A stretch of DNA of 64,000 bases from Sinorhizobium arboris LMG 14919 (GTDB lineage Bacteria > Pseudomonadota > Alphaproteobacteria > Rhizobiales > Rhizobiaceae): the NCBI RefSeq assembly GCF_000427465.1, contig NZ_ATYB01000008.1:434001-498000 (forward strand), in the 5' to 3' direction. The position numbers and the translations under genes are program-made. Shown piece after piece: positions 18,315 to 27,450 of the stretch (its first letter is position 1; every line of letters begins with the position of its first letter). The notes beneath the pieces are model-generated. The model was not told the origin of the DNA. It made no database searches and was given only the letters and a program-made list of their open reading frames with translations.

Positions 18315-18824
18315 ATGGGCATCAAGAACTATCTGATCGAAGGCGGTTCCGGCACTGGAAAGACATCTGTCGCTACCGAACTGGAGCGGCGGGGCTACCA
18401 TGTCGTCCATGGTGACCGGGTCTTGGCCTATGTTGGCGACCCCGAGACAGGCCAGGAACTCGCAGGACCGCCCAAAGGCGCGGACCGCATAGTTTGGGGA
18501 TACGCGCACTGGATCTGGCGGGTCGACAAGGTTCGGGCTATTGCTGCCGACACCACGCATCCTGCCACCTTCTTCTGTGGCGGCTCGCGCAATTTCCACA
18601 AATTCCTGGACCTATTCAACAAGGTTTTCGTACTCGACATCGACGTTGAGACGTTGACCCGACGATTAGATGGGCGGCCGAATGAGCCGGGCTTTGAGCC
18701 GGCCGAGCGGGCGCTGGTACTCCGCTACCATCACACTCGGGAACATCTTCCTGCCGGCATCATCATCGACACGGCGAAAACCGTCCCAGGTGTCGTCGAC
18801 GATATCCTCGCTAAACTCACCTGA
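18315..18824 (+). CDS. Small P-loop NTPase/kinase-like protein
   Basis: This 169-residue protein begins MGIKNYLIEGGSGTGKTS, with a clear Walker A (GGSGTGKTS, about residues 10-18) at the very N-terminus, as in small-molecule and nucleoside kinases. A later LDIDVETLTRRLDGRP (about 113-128) looks like the lid/arginine region. The start at 18315 has AGGAG five bases upstream; an ATG 24 bp earlier lacks one. It stands alone between the DUF1194 gene and the sulfite-oxidase-like gene. No substrate can be assigned. Confidence 0.75.
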   Translation: MGIKNYLIEGGSGTGKTSVATELERRGYHVVHGDRVLAYVGDPETGQELAGPPKGADRIVWGYAHWIWRVDKVRAIAADTTHPATFFCGGSRNFHKFLDLFNKVFVLDIDVETLTRRLDGRPNEPGFEPAERALVLRYHHTREHLPAGIIIDTAKTVPGVVDDILAKLT

Positions 18825-19175
18825 AGCCGTGCAGCTATGTGATGGAAGGGAAAGCCCCGATTTATACGGGAAAAGACTAGCCGTCTAGACGCCTCACTGG
18901 CGGCGGTATTTCCGCGTTCGTAGCCCACCGGCAGCTTCCAGAATGACGAACCTGGCGTCCCAACGACCGTCTTGCGGGCGCAAAAGAGACGTGGGCATAT
19001 AGCAGCATTCGGGCCCTTTGCTGCCGTTCGAGGTCGATCCGAGGAACGTGCGGTATGTGCTAGAATGCAACTGAATGGCGGAACGCGACAGACGCACTGC
19101 GAGGGGCGGTGTGATCGAACCGGAATCGCGCGACCGAGAGCCGGCGTTGTGCTCTTGGAAGGGGAGACGAGGACG
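18825..19175. other. 351-bp stretch without a convincing gene
   Basis: Both strands contain only short open frames without family features or good ribosome sites. A 67-codon frame at 18894-19097 on the minus strand is not supported. The last 20 bases carry the ribosome site of the next gene. I see no repeat or terminator here. Confidence 0.5.
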
Positions 19176-20285
19176 ATGCCGACACCAGAGCGACCCAGTC
19201 TAATAGTTCGACAAAAATCCCCACAGAACATCGAGTTTCCGTTTGCGTCGCTCTCCGATTGGCTGATCCCAACCGAGCTGTTCTTCGTGCGAAACCATTT
19301 CGCGTCGCCGGACCTCGATGCGCGAGACTGGAGATTGCGCGTTGGCGGGGCGGTGGAGCGGCCAATCGAACTTGACCTCGACAGCATCAAGGCGATGCGG
19401 AGCACGACTTTCACCGCCGTCATCGAGTGCGCAGGGAACGGGCGCGTCTACTATGTGCCGCCGAAGGAGGGGTTGCAGTGGCAGAACGGAGCCGTCGGCA
19501 ATGCCGCGTGGACAGGTGTTCTTCTGCGCGAGATTTTGGAAATGGCGGGCGTTAAGCGAACCGCACGTGAGGTTCTGCTCGTAGGCGCAGACAGCGGCGT
19601 CGTCGATACGAACAAGAAAACGGCTTCTCCCGGCCCCATCGCTTTTGCGCGCAGTTTACCGCTTGAGAAGGCAATGGCTCACAGCACGATCCTTGCCTAT
19701 TCGATGAACGAGGAGGCGCTGACGCGCGATCACGGCTACCCGCTACGCGCGGTCGTGGGTGGCTGGTTCGGCATGGCTTGGGTCAAGTGGATCACGCATA
19801 TCACGGTTGTGGAGCAACCGTTCCTTGGCTACTGGCAGGCGCGCGACTATTTCCGTTGGGAGCGCAGCCTCGGGGAACCCAGGCTGGTCCCGCTTGCGGA
19901 GATGGAGGTCAAAGCGCAGATCGCGCGTCCCGTGCAGGGCGCGCATCTCATCGCCGGCCAACCGTATCGGATTTTCGGAGCCGCCTGGAGCGGAGAGGCT
20001 GTTATCCGGCAGGTGCAGGTCTGCACCGGAGATGGCAGGGGCTGGCGCGAGGGAAGGCTCCTCGAAACAGAACGTCCCTTTGCATGGCGCTTGTGGGAGT
20101 ACATGTGGACCCCTCAAGAAGTCGGGCGATATATACTGCGATGTCGCGCGATCGATGGGGCGGGGTGCGTGCAGCCCGAGCTCCCGCGTTCAGACTGCGA
20201 GAGCTACGCGGCCAATTGGATCGTTCCGGTGGAGGTTACGGTCGTTCCCGAGCCACAGACGTACGAGGAGGAATTCGTGATCTAA
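19176..20285 (+). CDS. Sulfite-oxidase-family molybdopterin enzyme
   Basis: The 369-residue protein has the sulfite oxidase fold: a molybdopterin domain with the Mo-ligating cysteine in IECAGNGR (Cys about 85), the RDHGYPLRAVVGGWFGMAWVKW region (about 190-213), and a C-terminal dimerisation domain (about 255-365). No signal peptide is seen, so it is probably cytoplasmic, unlike the periplasmic SorT/SorA enzymes. The start at 19176 follows GGGGAGACGAGG. With taurine/isethionate genes just upstream, oxidation of sulfite to sulfate is the natural guess, but no cytochrome partner is adjacent and the family includes other activities. Confidence 0.82.
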   Translation: MPTPERPSLIVRQKSPQNIEFPFASLSDWLIPTELFFVRNHFASPDLDARDWRLRVGGAVERPIELDLDSIKAMRSTTFTAVIECAGNGRVYYVPPKEGLQWQNGAVGNAAWTGVLLREILEMAGVKRTAREVLLVGADSGVVDTNKKTASPGPIAFARSLPLEKAMAHSTILAYSMNEEALTRDHGYPLRAVVGGWFGMAWVKWITHITVVEQPFLGYWQARDYFRWERSLGEPRLVPLAEMEVKAQIARPVQGAHLIAGQPYRIFGAAWSGEAVIRQVQVCTGDGRGWREGRLLETERPFAWRLWEYMWTPQEVGRYILRCRAIDGAGCVQPELPRSDCESYAANWIVPVEVTVVPEPQTYEEEFVI

Positions 20286-20493
20286 TCACCCGCACGGGAC
20301 GGAATGGCGACTTGGCGCAACTGCGACCCGCGTTGTCACTGCACTGCGTCATGTCCGCTTTGCGGCGACAGCGACCGGTGGCTCGATGACCATTATGGGG
20401 GCGCAAAGCGGCCGTGGGCGAACAGATATTTGACGTCCGCTTCGGGCACGGAAACCGTCACTCGGCGCATTCGTCGAGTTACCGTTGGTGCCG

Positions 20494-20868
20494 TTAGCTT
20501 TCCTCGATCGAATCCACCCGGTCCGGATAGAACGCCAGGTGGTCCTTGATTTCGCGGACCGCATCATGCGGATTCTCATAGGTCCAGACGGCATTCTTCG
20601 AGCGCTCGCCGCCGGCTGCGATACTGTAATAGGACGCATCGCCCTTGTAGGGGCAATAGGTCCCATGATCCGTGCGCGTAAGCAGCGACATGTCGACGTC
20701 GCTGCGGGGGATGTACTGCACGGGCGGATAGGACGCCTCGCGCAATGTGAGGGCGTCGCGCGTATCGGCCACGACGCGGCCATCGAGCTTGACGACGACG
20801 CGTCCGGGATTGCGTTCGACAGTGATCGGATGGTCGGGGCCTGGAATTCTGATCGGCTTGTCTGACAT
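20494..20868 (-). CDS. DUF427 family protein
   Basis: This 124-residue protein carries the DUF427 pattern (SYPPVQYIPRSDVDMSLL, then TYCPYKGDASYYS and AVWTYENP near the end). The family is cytoplasmic, widespread in rhizobia and of unknown biochemical function. It is a single gene with no close partner; the neighbouring genes run on the other strand. Confidence 0.85.
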   Translation of the reverse strand: MSDKPIRIPGPDHPITVERNPGRVVVKLDGRVVADTRDALTLREASYPPVQYIPRSDVDMSLLTRTDHGTYCPYKGDASYYSIAAGGERSKNAVWTYENPHDAVREIKDHLAFYPDRVDSIEES

Positions 20869-21011
20869 GAGCCTTCGCCTTCAGGTGGTTGCACCGCCTC
20901 TTAGATAGGGTCACGCCTCCCGGTTCCCAAGGGCCGCGTCGCCTCGACGGGCCGGATGCCTTCTTGTCCGGCCAAGCAAAGTCATGAAACATCGGAGATT
21001 TGAAAGAGTTG

Positions 21012-21060
21012 GAGCGGGATGCGGGCGGAAACGGGCATGCGCCTTTCCTTGATCCCGCTC
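21012..21060. repeat. RIME-like rhizobial intergenic palindrome
   Basis: GAGCGGGAT (21012-21020) and ATCCCGCTC (21052-21060) form a 9-bp stem around a GC-rich core containing GCGGGCGGAAA and CCTTTCC. The same element recurs at 27451-27500. Such palindromes are abundant in Rhizobiaceae intergenic regions. Confidence 0.65.
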
Positions 21061-21090
21061 GAAGTCGAACCAGATTGGAGATGCCGGCAG

Positions 21091-21462
21091 ATGATTAGGA
21101 GAACAGGCGGATGCCTTTGCGGCGGGGTGCGATACGAGGTGAGCGGAGAACCCTTGCGGGTGGGACTTTGCCATTGTGCGGACTGCCGCAAGGAAAGCGG
21201 CTCTTCCTTCGTGACCTTCGCCGTCTGGCCCACCCGGGCTTTCAAAAGCTCCGGCGAAGTCAAGATATTCGCCGGCCGCGGCTTTTGCCCCGACTGCGGA
21301 TCGCGGCTCTTCAACCCGGGAGAAGAGGAAACCGAAATTCGCGTCGGTTCACTGGACGATGCCCCCGCCGCTCTCAATCCCCAATACGAGATCTGGGTCG
21401 TCAGGCGCGAGAGCTGGTTGCCCCCCGTTCCGGTGCCGCAATATCAGGGCGATCGAGGTTAG
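21091..21462 (+). CDS. GFA/CENP-V family zinc-binding protein
   Basis: The protein has 123 residues and the paired zinc ligands of the glutathione-dependent formaldehyde-activating (GFA) family: CLCGG near residue 8, CHCADCRK near 27-34 and CPDCGSRLF near 70-78. The ATG at 21091 starts directly before the first cysteine pair; the in-frame ATG at 21019 would add a tail encoded by the upstream palindrome. Despite the family name, most members have no proved reaction, so the function is open. Confidence 0.82.
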   Translation: MIRRTGGCLCGGVRYEVSGEPLRVGLCHCADCRKESGSSFVTFAVWPTRAFKSSGEVKIFAGRGFCPDCGSRLFNPGEEETEIRVGSLDDAPAALNPQYEIWVVRRESWLPPVPVPQYQGDRG

Positions 21463-21546
21463 CCGACGGGTTCGCACCTGTCGCGGCCAAGGGAAGCGAT
21501 CGGGAATTTCGCCAGCCTAATATTTTCTCGTGACCTATTTTTTATT

Positions 21547-21558
21547 GATACGCGTATC
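21547..21558. promoter_or_regulatory. LacI-type operator candidate upstream of the sugar ABC operon
   Basis: GATACGCGTATC is a perfect 12-bp palindrome with the central CG typical of LacI-family operators, set in an AT-rich stretch 120 bp before the binding-protein start. A LacI-family gene lies at the operon's far end (27556). Regulation is inferred. Confidence 0.6.
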
Positions 21559-21677
21559 TTTTAAAATTGACGCGCGAAAACTTTTATGGTGTTTACTCCC
21601 TGCCAAGGTCAGGGACGGGAGGGCCTGCCTGCCTGGTTGCAAACGTTGAAGGCCCGCCGTTTCCAAGGGAGGAAACC

Positions 21678-22568
21678 ATGAACATGCCCCGCATTCTCAA
21701 AACTCTCGTCGCCGGCACCGCGCTCACCTTGCTGGCATCCGGCGCCTTCGCCGACGGCATTGGCGCATCGCTCCTGACCCAGCAGCACCCGTTCTACATC
21801 GAGCTTGCCTCGGCGATGAAAGCCGAAGCCAAGGAGAAGAACGTCGCTCTCGAAGTGGCGATCGCCAATCAGGACCTCAACAAACAGCTCGCCGACGTCG
21901 AGGACTTCATCGTCAAGGGCGTTGATGTCATCGTCATTTCGCCTGTCGACAGCCAGGGTGTACGCGCCGCCATCGCAAAGGCGGAAAAAGCCGGTATCAA
22001 GGTGATTACCGTCGACGTCCCGGCCAACGGCACGACGGTGACGTCGCATATCGGCACCGATAATTTCACCGGCGGCGTGAAGGCGGGCGAACTCATGGCC
22101 GAGGTTCTCGGAAACAAGGGCAAGGTCGCCATTATCGACTATCCGACGGTTCAGTCGGTCGTCAACCGCGTCAACGGCTTCAAGGAAGCGATCGCAAAGC
22201 ATCCGGAGATGGAGATCGTCGCGACCCAGACCGGGATCACCCGCGCCGAGGCCCTCGCCGCCGCGCAGAACATGCTGCAGGCCAATCCGGACATTACCGG
22301 CATTTTCGGCTTCGGCGACGATGCGGCCCTTGCCGCGGCCGTTGCCGTCAAGGCCGCGGGACTGGAATCGCAGGTCAAGGTGATCGGTTTCGACGGCATG
22401 AAGGAAGCACGCGATGCCGTCGACGCCAATCCCGTCATGGTCGGCGTCATCCAGCAGTTCCCGGACCAAATGGGCAAGCAGGCGATCGACACCGCTGTCA
22501 AGGTCGTCGCCGGCGATACGGTACCGGCGGAGCAGCCGATCGTACCGGGCGTCTACACCGGCAAATAG
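21678..22568 (+). CDS. Sugar ABC transporter substrate-binding protein
   Basis: This 296-residue protein has a signal peptide (about residues 1-26, ending AFA) and a type I periplasmic binding fold of the ribose/galactose group (AMKAEAKEKNVALEV, then GVDVIVISPVDSQGV and IFGFGDDAALAAAVAVK). The ATG at 21678 follows AAGGGAGGAAACC. It is the first gene of a transporter-kinase-GatZ operon. The ligand is probably a hexose or hexitol, given the downstream enzymes, with tagatose or a related polyol favoured. Confidence 0.9.
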   Translation: MNMPRILKTLVAGTALTLLASGAFADGIGASLLTQQHPFYIELASAMKAEAKEKNVALEVAIANQDLNKQLADVEDFIVKGVDVIVISPVDSQGVRAAIAKAEKAGIKVITVDVPANGTTVTSHIGTDNFTGGVKAGELMAEVLGNKGKVAIIDYPTVQSVVNRVNGFKEAIAKHPEMEIVATQTGITRAEALAAAQNMLQANPDITGIFGFGDDAALAAAVAVKAAGLESQVKVIGFDGMKEARDAVDANPVMVGVIQQFPDQMGKQAIDTAVKVVAGDTVPAEQPIVPGVYTGK

Positions 22569-22586
22569 GTCCCTCCCAGGACGGCT

Positions 22587-22645
22587 GCCGCCTCGCGGAG
22601 GCGGCATACCACGAGCGTATCCGGCGCATGATGCCGGATACGCTC
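22587..22645 (+). terminator. Tandem intercistronic hairpins after the binding-protein gene
   Basis: Two perfect stem-loops lie between the binding-protein and ATPase genes: GCCGCCTC-GCG-GAGGCGGC (22587-22605) and a 13-bp stem at 22613-22625/22633-22645 with a 7-base loop. There is no T-run, so partial termination or 3'-end protection that keeps the binding protein more abundant is likelier than full termination. Confidence 0.7.
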
Positions 22646-22669
22646 CGGTCCGGCTGAAGGAGGCCCGCC

Positions 22670-24181
22670 ATGCACGGTTCCGCTGCGGATACCATTCTCA
22701 AGATCACCGATGTCACCAAGTCCTTCGGGCAGGTCGCCGCCCTCAAGGGGATGCGGCTGGAAGTCCGTCGCGGCCGGGTGCACACACTGCTCGGCGAGAA
22801 TGGCGCCGGCAAATCGACATTGATGAAGATTCTCGCCGGCGTGCACGGGGCGACGTCGGGAGAGATCGTTCTCGACGGACGGGCCTACCGGCCCGCCAAC
22901 CCGCAGGAGGCCGCCTCGCTCGGCCTGGCGATCGTCTTCCAGGAATTGAGCCTCTGCAACAATCTGACGGTCGCCGAGAACATCCTCGCCACCCGCGAGC
23001 CGCGCCGCTTCGGCTTCATCAACGATAAGGCGCTCGTCGCAAAGGCTCGGCGGATCGTAGCCGACCTCGGACTTCCCGTCGACGTGACGGAGAAGGTCGG
23101 CAATCTCTCGATCGCCCAGCGACAGCTCGTCGAGATCGCGAAGGGCCTGAGCCATGAGGCCAAGGTCGTCATTCTGGACGAGCCGACTTCCTCGCTCAGC
23201 GAAAGCGAGGCCGAGATCCTCTTCGAGATCATCGGTCGGCTGAGGCAGCGCGGCGCCGCGATCATCTATATTTCGCACCGCATGGAAGAGATCATGCGGC
23301 TCAGCGACGACATCACCGTCATCAGAGACGGCGAATATGTCTCGACGCATGCGCGCGACGAGGTCACCATCGAGACGCTGATCGCGTTGATGGTCGGGCG
23401 CCGCATGGACGAAATATACCCGCCGCCGGTGCATAATGTGGCGGCGGACAAGGCCCCGGTCCTGGCAGTCGACCGGCTGACGCGCGAAGGCGAGTTTCAC
23501 GACGTGTCCTTCGACGTGCGAGCCGGCGAGATCCTCGGCTTCTTCGGCCTTGTCGGTTCGGGCCGCTCGGAGGTGATGAACGCACTCTTCGGCATGAAGA
23601 GCGCCGCAGGCACCGTGCGCCTCGATGGCGAGGTCGTGCGGTTCCGTTCCCCGGACGAGGCCATCGCCCGCGGCGTCGGTTTCGTGACGGAGAACCGCAA
23701 GGAAGAGGGCCTCGTCCTCGGCCATAGCGTCGAGTGGAACATATCCATGGCGGCTCTCGCGGACTTCGCCGGAGGGTTGGGTTTCATCCGCAACGGCGCG
23801 GAACGGGCAGCCGCATCCGAACAGGTCGGGAAGCTCTCGATCAAGACGAACTCGCTGGAAACGCCGGCGGGGGCGCTCAGCGGCGGCAATCAGCAGAAGA
23901 TCGTGCTCGCCAAATGGTTGCTCACGCGACCCAAGGTGCTGATCCTCGACGAGCCGACGCGCGGCGTCGACGTCGGCGCGAAATTCGAAATCTACAAGAT
24001 CATCCGCCAGCTGGCGGCCGAGGGAACGGCAATTCTGCTGATCTCCTCCGACTTGCCCGAAGTCCTGGGAATGAGCGACCGCGTGGTCGTCATGCATGAG
24101 GGCGCGCCCGGCGCCACGCTCGAAGGCTCCGGCCTGACTCCAGAGACGATCATGGCTCACGCGACAGGTTTTCAATCATGA
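22670..24181 (+). CDS. Sugar ABC transporter ATP-binding protein (two NBDs)
   Basis: The 503-residue protein contains two nucleotide-binding halves as in RbsA/MglA. The first has Walker A LLGENGAGKST (about residues 41-51) and Walker B VVILDEPTSSLSE (about 165-177). The second has the usual degenerate Walker A GLVGSGRSE (about 290-298) with an intact LSGGNQQKIVLAKWL signature (about 403-417) and LILDEPTRGVD. Its ATG has GAAGGAGG upstream, and its stop overlaps the permease start by four bases (ATGA). Confidence 0.93.
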   Translation: MHGSAADTILKITDVTKSFGQVAALKGMRLEVRRGRVHTLLGENGAGKSTLMKILAGVHGATSGEIVLDGRAYRPANPQEAASLGLAIVFQELSLCNNLTVAENILATREPRRFGFINDKALVAKARRIVADLGLPVDVTEKVGNLSIAQRQLVEIAKGLSHEAKVVILDEPTSSLSESEAEILFEIIGRLRQRGAAIIYISHRMEEIMRLSDDITVIRDGEYVSTHARDEVTIETLIALMVGRRMDEIYPPPVHNVAADKAPVLAVDRLTREGEFHDVSFDVRAGEILGFFGLVGSGRSEVMNALFGMKSAAGTVRLDGEVVRFRSPDEAIARGVGFVTENRKEEGLVLGHSVEWNISMAALADFAGGLGFIRNGAERAAASEQVGKLSIKTNSLETPAGALSGGNQQKIVLAKWLLTRPKVLILDEPTRGVDVGAKFEIYKIIRQLAAEGTAILLISSDLPEVLGMSDRVVVMHEGAPGATLEGSGLTPETIMAHATGFQS

Positions 24182-25140
24182 CACAGAACACAGCAGCCAA
24201 AGCCGCCCTGGCTCGGGCTCTCAAGCAGTATGGCGGCATCTTCCTTTCGCTGGTGATGCTCTGCATCGTCTTTTCCTTCTTCAACCCGCGCTTCATGACG
24301 GTGGTCAACTTCATGAACATCCTGCAGCAGGTCGCCGTGGTCGCGATCGCGGCCTTCGGGATGACATGGGTGATCCTGCTCGGCGAGATCGATCTTTCCG
24401 TCGGCTCGATCATCGCGGTGGCAGGGATGGTCGGGGCGCAATGCTTTGCCTTCGGGATGGGTTTCATGCCGGCGATCGCGCTGACGCTCGCCGCCGGCGC
24501 CCTGATGGGAATGCTGAACGGGGTGCTGACGGCCAAGCTGCTCTTGCCGTCCTTCATCGTCACGGTCGCCACCATGGGCATCTATCGCGGCATGGTCAGC
24601 CTGCCCACCAATGGAGCGCCGGCCATGATCGACAACGAAACCTGGACGGCAATCGGCACCGAGAGCTTCCTGGGACTGCCGATCATCATCTGGGTCGTCG
24701 CCGTTCTCTTCGTCATCAATCAGATCGTGCTCAGCAAGACGAGCTTCGGCCGGCGCGCCTATCTGACCGGCGGCAACCGTGAGGCGGCCGTCTATTCCGG
24801 TATCAAGGTCGACAGGCTGAAGATCCTGATCTTCATGATCTCCGGCGTGATGGCGGCCATCAGCGGCGTTCTGCTTTCCTCCCGCCTGTTTTCCGCACAG
24901 ACCAATGCGGGCATGAGCTACGAGCTTGACGCGATCGCCGCGGCCGTTCTCGGCGGCACCAGCCTTGCCGGCGGCGTCGGAACCATGGTCGGCACGCTGA
25001 TCGGCGCGCTCATCATCGGCGTGATGAACAACGGCATGAACATGCTCTCCGTCCCCTATTTCTACCAGCTGATCGTCAAGGGCCTGGTGATCCTCGTCGC
25101 CGTCTGGCTCGACGTCCGCGCCAAGCAGGCAAAGCGCTGA
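24178..25140 (+). CDS. Sugar ABC transporter permease
   Basis: This 320-residue protein of the RbsC/AraH permease family has about eight to ten membrane segments, including GEIDLSVGSIIAVAGMVGAQ (about residues 68-87) and the family motif GGTSLAGGVGTMVGTLIGA (about 260-278). It overlaps the ATPase gene and is followed 23 bp later by the kinase gene. It should form a homodimeric channel for the operon's sugar. Confidence 0.92.
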   Translation: MTQNTAAKAALARALKQYGGIFLSLVMLCIVFSFFNPRFMTVVNFMNILQQVAVVAIAAFGMTWVILLGEIDLSVGSIIAVAGMVGAQCFAFGMGFMPAIALTLAAGALMGMLNGVLTAKLLLPSFIVTVATMGIYRGMVSLPTNGAPAMIDNETWTAIGTESFLGLPIIIWVVAVLFVINQIVLSKTSFGRRAYLTGGNREAAVYSGIKVDRLKILIFMISGVMAAISGVLLSSRLFSAQTNAGMSYELDAIAAAVLGGTSLAGGVGTMVGTLIGALIIGVMNNGMNMLSVPYFYQLIVKGLVILVAVWLDVRAKQAKR

Positions 25141-25163
25141 ACTCCGACACGAGTGACATCCAC

Positions 25164-26105
25164 ATGCACAAGATACTGACGATCGGCGAGATTCTCGTCG
25201 AGATCATCGCGACCGAGAAGGGTGACGGGTTTCGGCAGGCGACGCCGCTCATCGGCCCCTTCCCTTCAGGTGCACCGGCCATCTTCATCGACCAGGCCGG
25301 GAAGCTCGGCCAGCCATGCGCGATCATCTCCCGCGTCGGAGGAGACGACTTCGGCACGGTCAACCTCGAACGCCTCAAGGACGACGGCGTCGACATTTCC
25401 GGCATCGAGGTCGATCCGCTCGCCACGACCGGCAGCGCCTTCGTCCGCTACCGGCCCGATGGCAGCCGCGCTTTCGTCTTCAACATCCGCGACAGCGCCT
25501 GCGGCAAGATCATGCTCGACGAGCGCATGACCCGGTTCGTCGGCGAATGCAGCCACATTCATGTCATGGGCTCGTCGCTCTACGCGCCGAGCGTGGTCGA
25601 GAGCATTCTCGCAGCGATCGGAATCGTCAAGGCGGGCGGGGGCACCGTCTCCTTCGATCCGAATCTTCGTCCGGAGATCCTCAAAAGCCCCGGCATGCGC
25701 GAGGCGCTGCTTACGGTGCTCGCCGAGACCGATCTTTTCCTGCCGAGCGGAGACGAGCTCTTCCTCTTCACCGAAGCAAAAACGGAGGGTGAGGCGGTCG
25801 CCGAACTCCTCGCATCCGGCATCAAAGCCGTCGTCGTCAAACGCGGCGCCGCAGGCGCCAGCTATTTCGATGCGGCGACGTCCCTCTCCCAGCCCGGATT
25901 CCCGGTCGAGGAAATCGACCCGACCGGGGCTGGCGATTGCTTCGGCGCGACCTTCGTCGCCTTCTGGCTCAACGGCGCAAGCCCCCGCGAAGCGCTGGAA
26001 TTCGCCGCCGCCTCCGGCGCACGCGCGGTCATGCGCTTCGGCCCCATGGAAGGCGCTTCGACGCGCGCGGAACTCGAAACCTTCATCAGCGAGCAAAAGG
26101 CCTGA
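25164..26105 (+). CDS. PfkB-family sugar kinase, candidate tagatose kinase
   Basis: The 313-residue ribokinase-fold protein has the C-terminal PfkB signature DPTGAGDCFGATFVAF (about residues 253-268; the Asp of GAGD is the catalytic base) and a substrate-side region GPFPSGAPAIFIDQAGKLG near the N-terminus. It lies in the ABC operon two bases before the GatZ-like gene. In Agrobacterium, a PfkB tagatose kinase paired with a GatZ-type tagatose-6-phosphate 4-epimerase was shown for galactitol catabolism; the same pairing here suggests the same role, but other ketohexoses are possible. Confidence 0.85.
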   Translation: MHKILTIGEILVEIIATEKGDGFRQATPLIGPFPSGAPAIFIDQAGKLGQPCAIISRVGGDDFGTVNLERLKDDGVDISGIEVDPLATTGSAFVRYRPDGSRAFVFNIRDSACGKIMLDERMTRFVGECSHIHVMGSSLYAPSVVESILAAIGIVKAGGGTVSFDPNLRPEILKSPGMREALLTVLAETDLFLPSGDELFLFTEAKTEGEAVAELLASGIKAVVVKRGAAGASYFDAATSLSQPGFPVEEIDPTGAGDCFGATFVAFWLNGASPREALEFAAASGARAVMRFGPMEGASTRAELETFISEQKA

Positions 26106-26107
26106 CC

Positions 26108-27403
26108 ATGCATGAGAACTACCTGATCGACATCGCGCGGTGGAGCGAGCGTCCGGGTCCGCGCGGCATACCGTCGATCTGTTCGGCGCACCCGCTCGTG
26201 ATCGAGGCCGCCATGCTGCGCGCGCAACGGGAGAAAACGCCGGTGCTGATCGAGGCGACATGCAACCAGGTCAATCAGGACGGCGGCTATACCGGCATGA
26301 CGCCTGAGGATTTCACCCGCTTCGTGGGCGCGATCGCCGACCGGATCGAGTTCTCCCGGGAGAAAGTTCTGCTCGGCGGAGACCATCTCGGGCCCAATCC
26401 CTGGAAGCATCTGCCCGCCGACGAGGCAATGGCCAAGGCAGAGGCGATGATCACGGCCTACGCGAAAGCCGGATTCACCAAGCTGCATCTCGATACCAGC
26501 ATGGGATGCGCCGGCGAACCGGCCGCCCTCCCCGACGCCACGACGGCAGCCCGGGCGGCGCGGCTGGCGGCTGTCGCCGAGGATGCCATTCGCGCCCGCA
26601 AGGGCGTTCTCCCGGTCTACATCATCGGCACCGAAGTCCCGGTTCCGGGCGGTGCGCTTGAAGAGATCGACACCCTCGAGGTGACTGCTCCCGAAGCTGC
26701 CCTCGAGACCGTGCGCGTCCATCGCGCTGCTTTCGAGGACGCTGGCGCAGCCGGCGCCTTCAGCCGCGTCGTGGGCGCGGTGGTTCAGCCGGGAGTCGAA
26801 TTCGGCAACGAGAACGTCATTGCCTATGATCGTGCCAAGGCAGCAAAGCTGAGCGCCAGCTTGCGAGAACTTGGCGGAATGGTCTTCGAGGCCCATTCCA
26901 CCGACTACCAGACGCGGGACGCGCTTTGCGAGCTCGTCGCCGACGGCTTCGCGATCCTGAAGGTCGGACCCGGTCTCACATTTGCGCTTCGCGAAGCCCT
27001 GTATGGCCTCGACCGAATCGCCGCCTTCCTCTTTCCCGATACACGCCGGCGGACGCTGGCGGAGGTCACGGAAGCCGTGATGCGCGAGGAACCGGCGAAC
27101 TGGGGAAAATACTATCACGGCTCGGCGGACGAGCAGCGCCTCCAGCGGCACTTCTCCTATAGCGACCGCATACGCTACTACTGGCCGCACCCGAAGGTCG
27201 CTGCAGCCGTCGACGAACTCATGTCGTTGCTCGATGGTTTGACGATCCCGGAAACATTGATCAGCCAGTTTCTTGCCGGCAGTTACGCGCGCGTTCGCGA
27301 CGGCGAAGTCGCGCCGCAGGCCAAAGCACTGGCACTTGCCGCGGTGGACGCGATTCTGCAGGATTATTTCGCGGCGTGCCGGCATCAGGTCAGGATGATT
27401 TAG
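26108..27403 (+). CDS. GatZ/KbaZ-family protein, candidate tagatose-6-phosphate 4-epimerase
   Basis: This 431-residue protein matches the family once called the non-catalytic subunit of tagatose-bisphosphate aldolase: GGDHLGPNPWKHLPADEAM (about residues 94-112), FTKLHLDTSMGC (about 122-133), YIIGTEVPVPGG (about 175-186). No GatY/KbaY aldolase subunit is present in the window, which fits the rhizobial form that works alone as an epimerase making fructose-6-phosphate. The ATG at 26108 lies two bases after the kinase stop; the frame extends upstream only as a shadow. Confidence 0.85.
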   Translation: MHENYLIDIARWSERPGPRGIPSICSAHPLVIEAAMLRAQREKTPVLIEATCNQVNQDGGYTGMTPEDFTRFVGAIADRIEFSREKVLLGGDHLGPNPWKHLPADEAMAKAEAMITAYAKAGFTKLHLDTSMGCAGEPAALPDATTAARAARLAAVAEDAIRARKGVLPVYIIGTEVPVPGGALEEIDTLEVTAPEAALETVRVHRAAFEDAGAAGAFSRVVGAVVQPGVEFGNENVIAYDRAKAAKLSASLRELGGMVFEAHSTDYQTRDALCELVADGFAILKVGPGLTFALREALYGLDRIAAFLFPDTRRRTLAEVTEAVMREEPANWGKYYHGSADEQRLQRHFSYSDRIRYYWPHPKVAAAVDELMSLLDGLTIPETLISQFLAGSYARVRDGEVAPQAKALALAAVDAILQDYFAACRHQVRMI

Positions 27404-27450
27404 GCCGAATCTGCCGGAATTGGCGAAGGTGACCGGTTCCAATCAGTTGA

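Noticed and set aside
22553..24175. A 540-codon minus-strand frame
   Set aside because: Antisense to the sugar ABC ATPase gene, no recognisable motifs.
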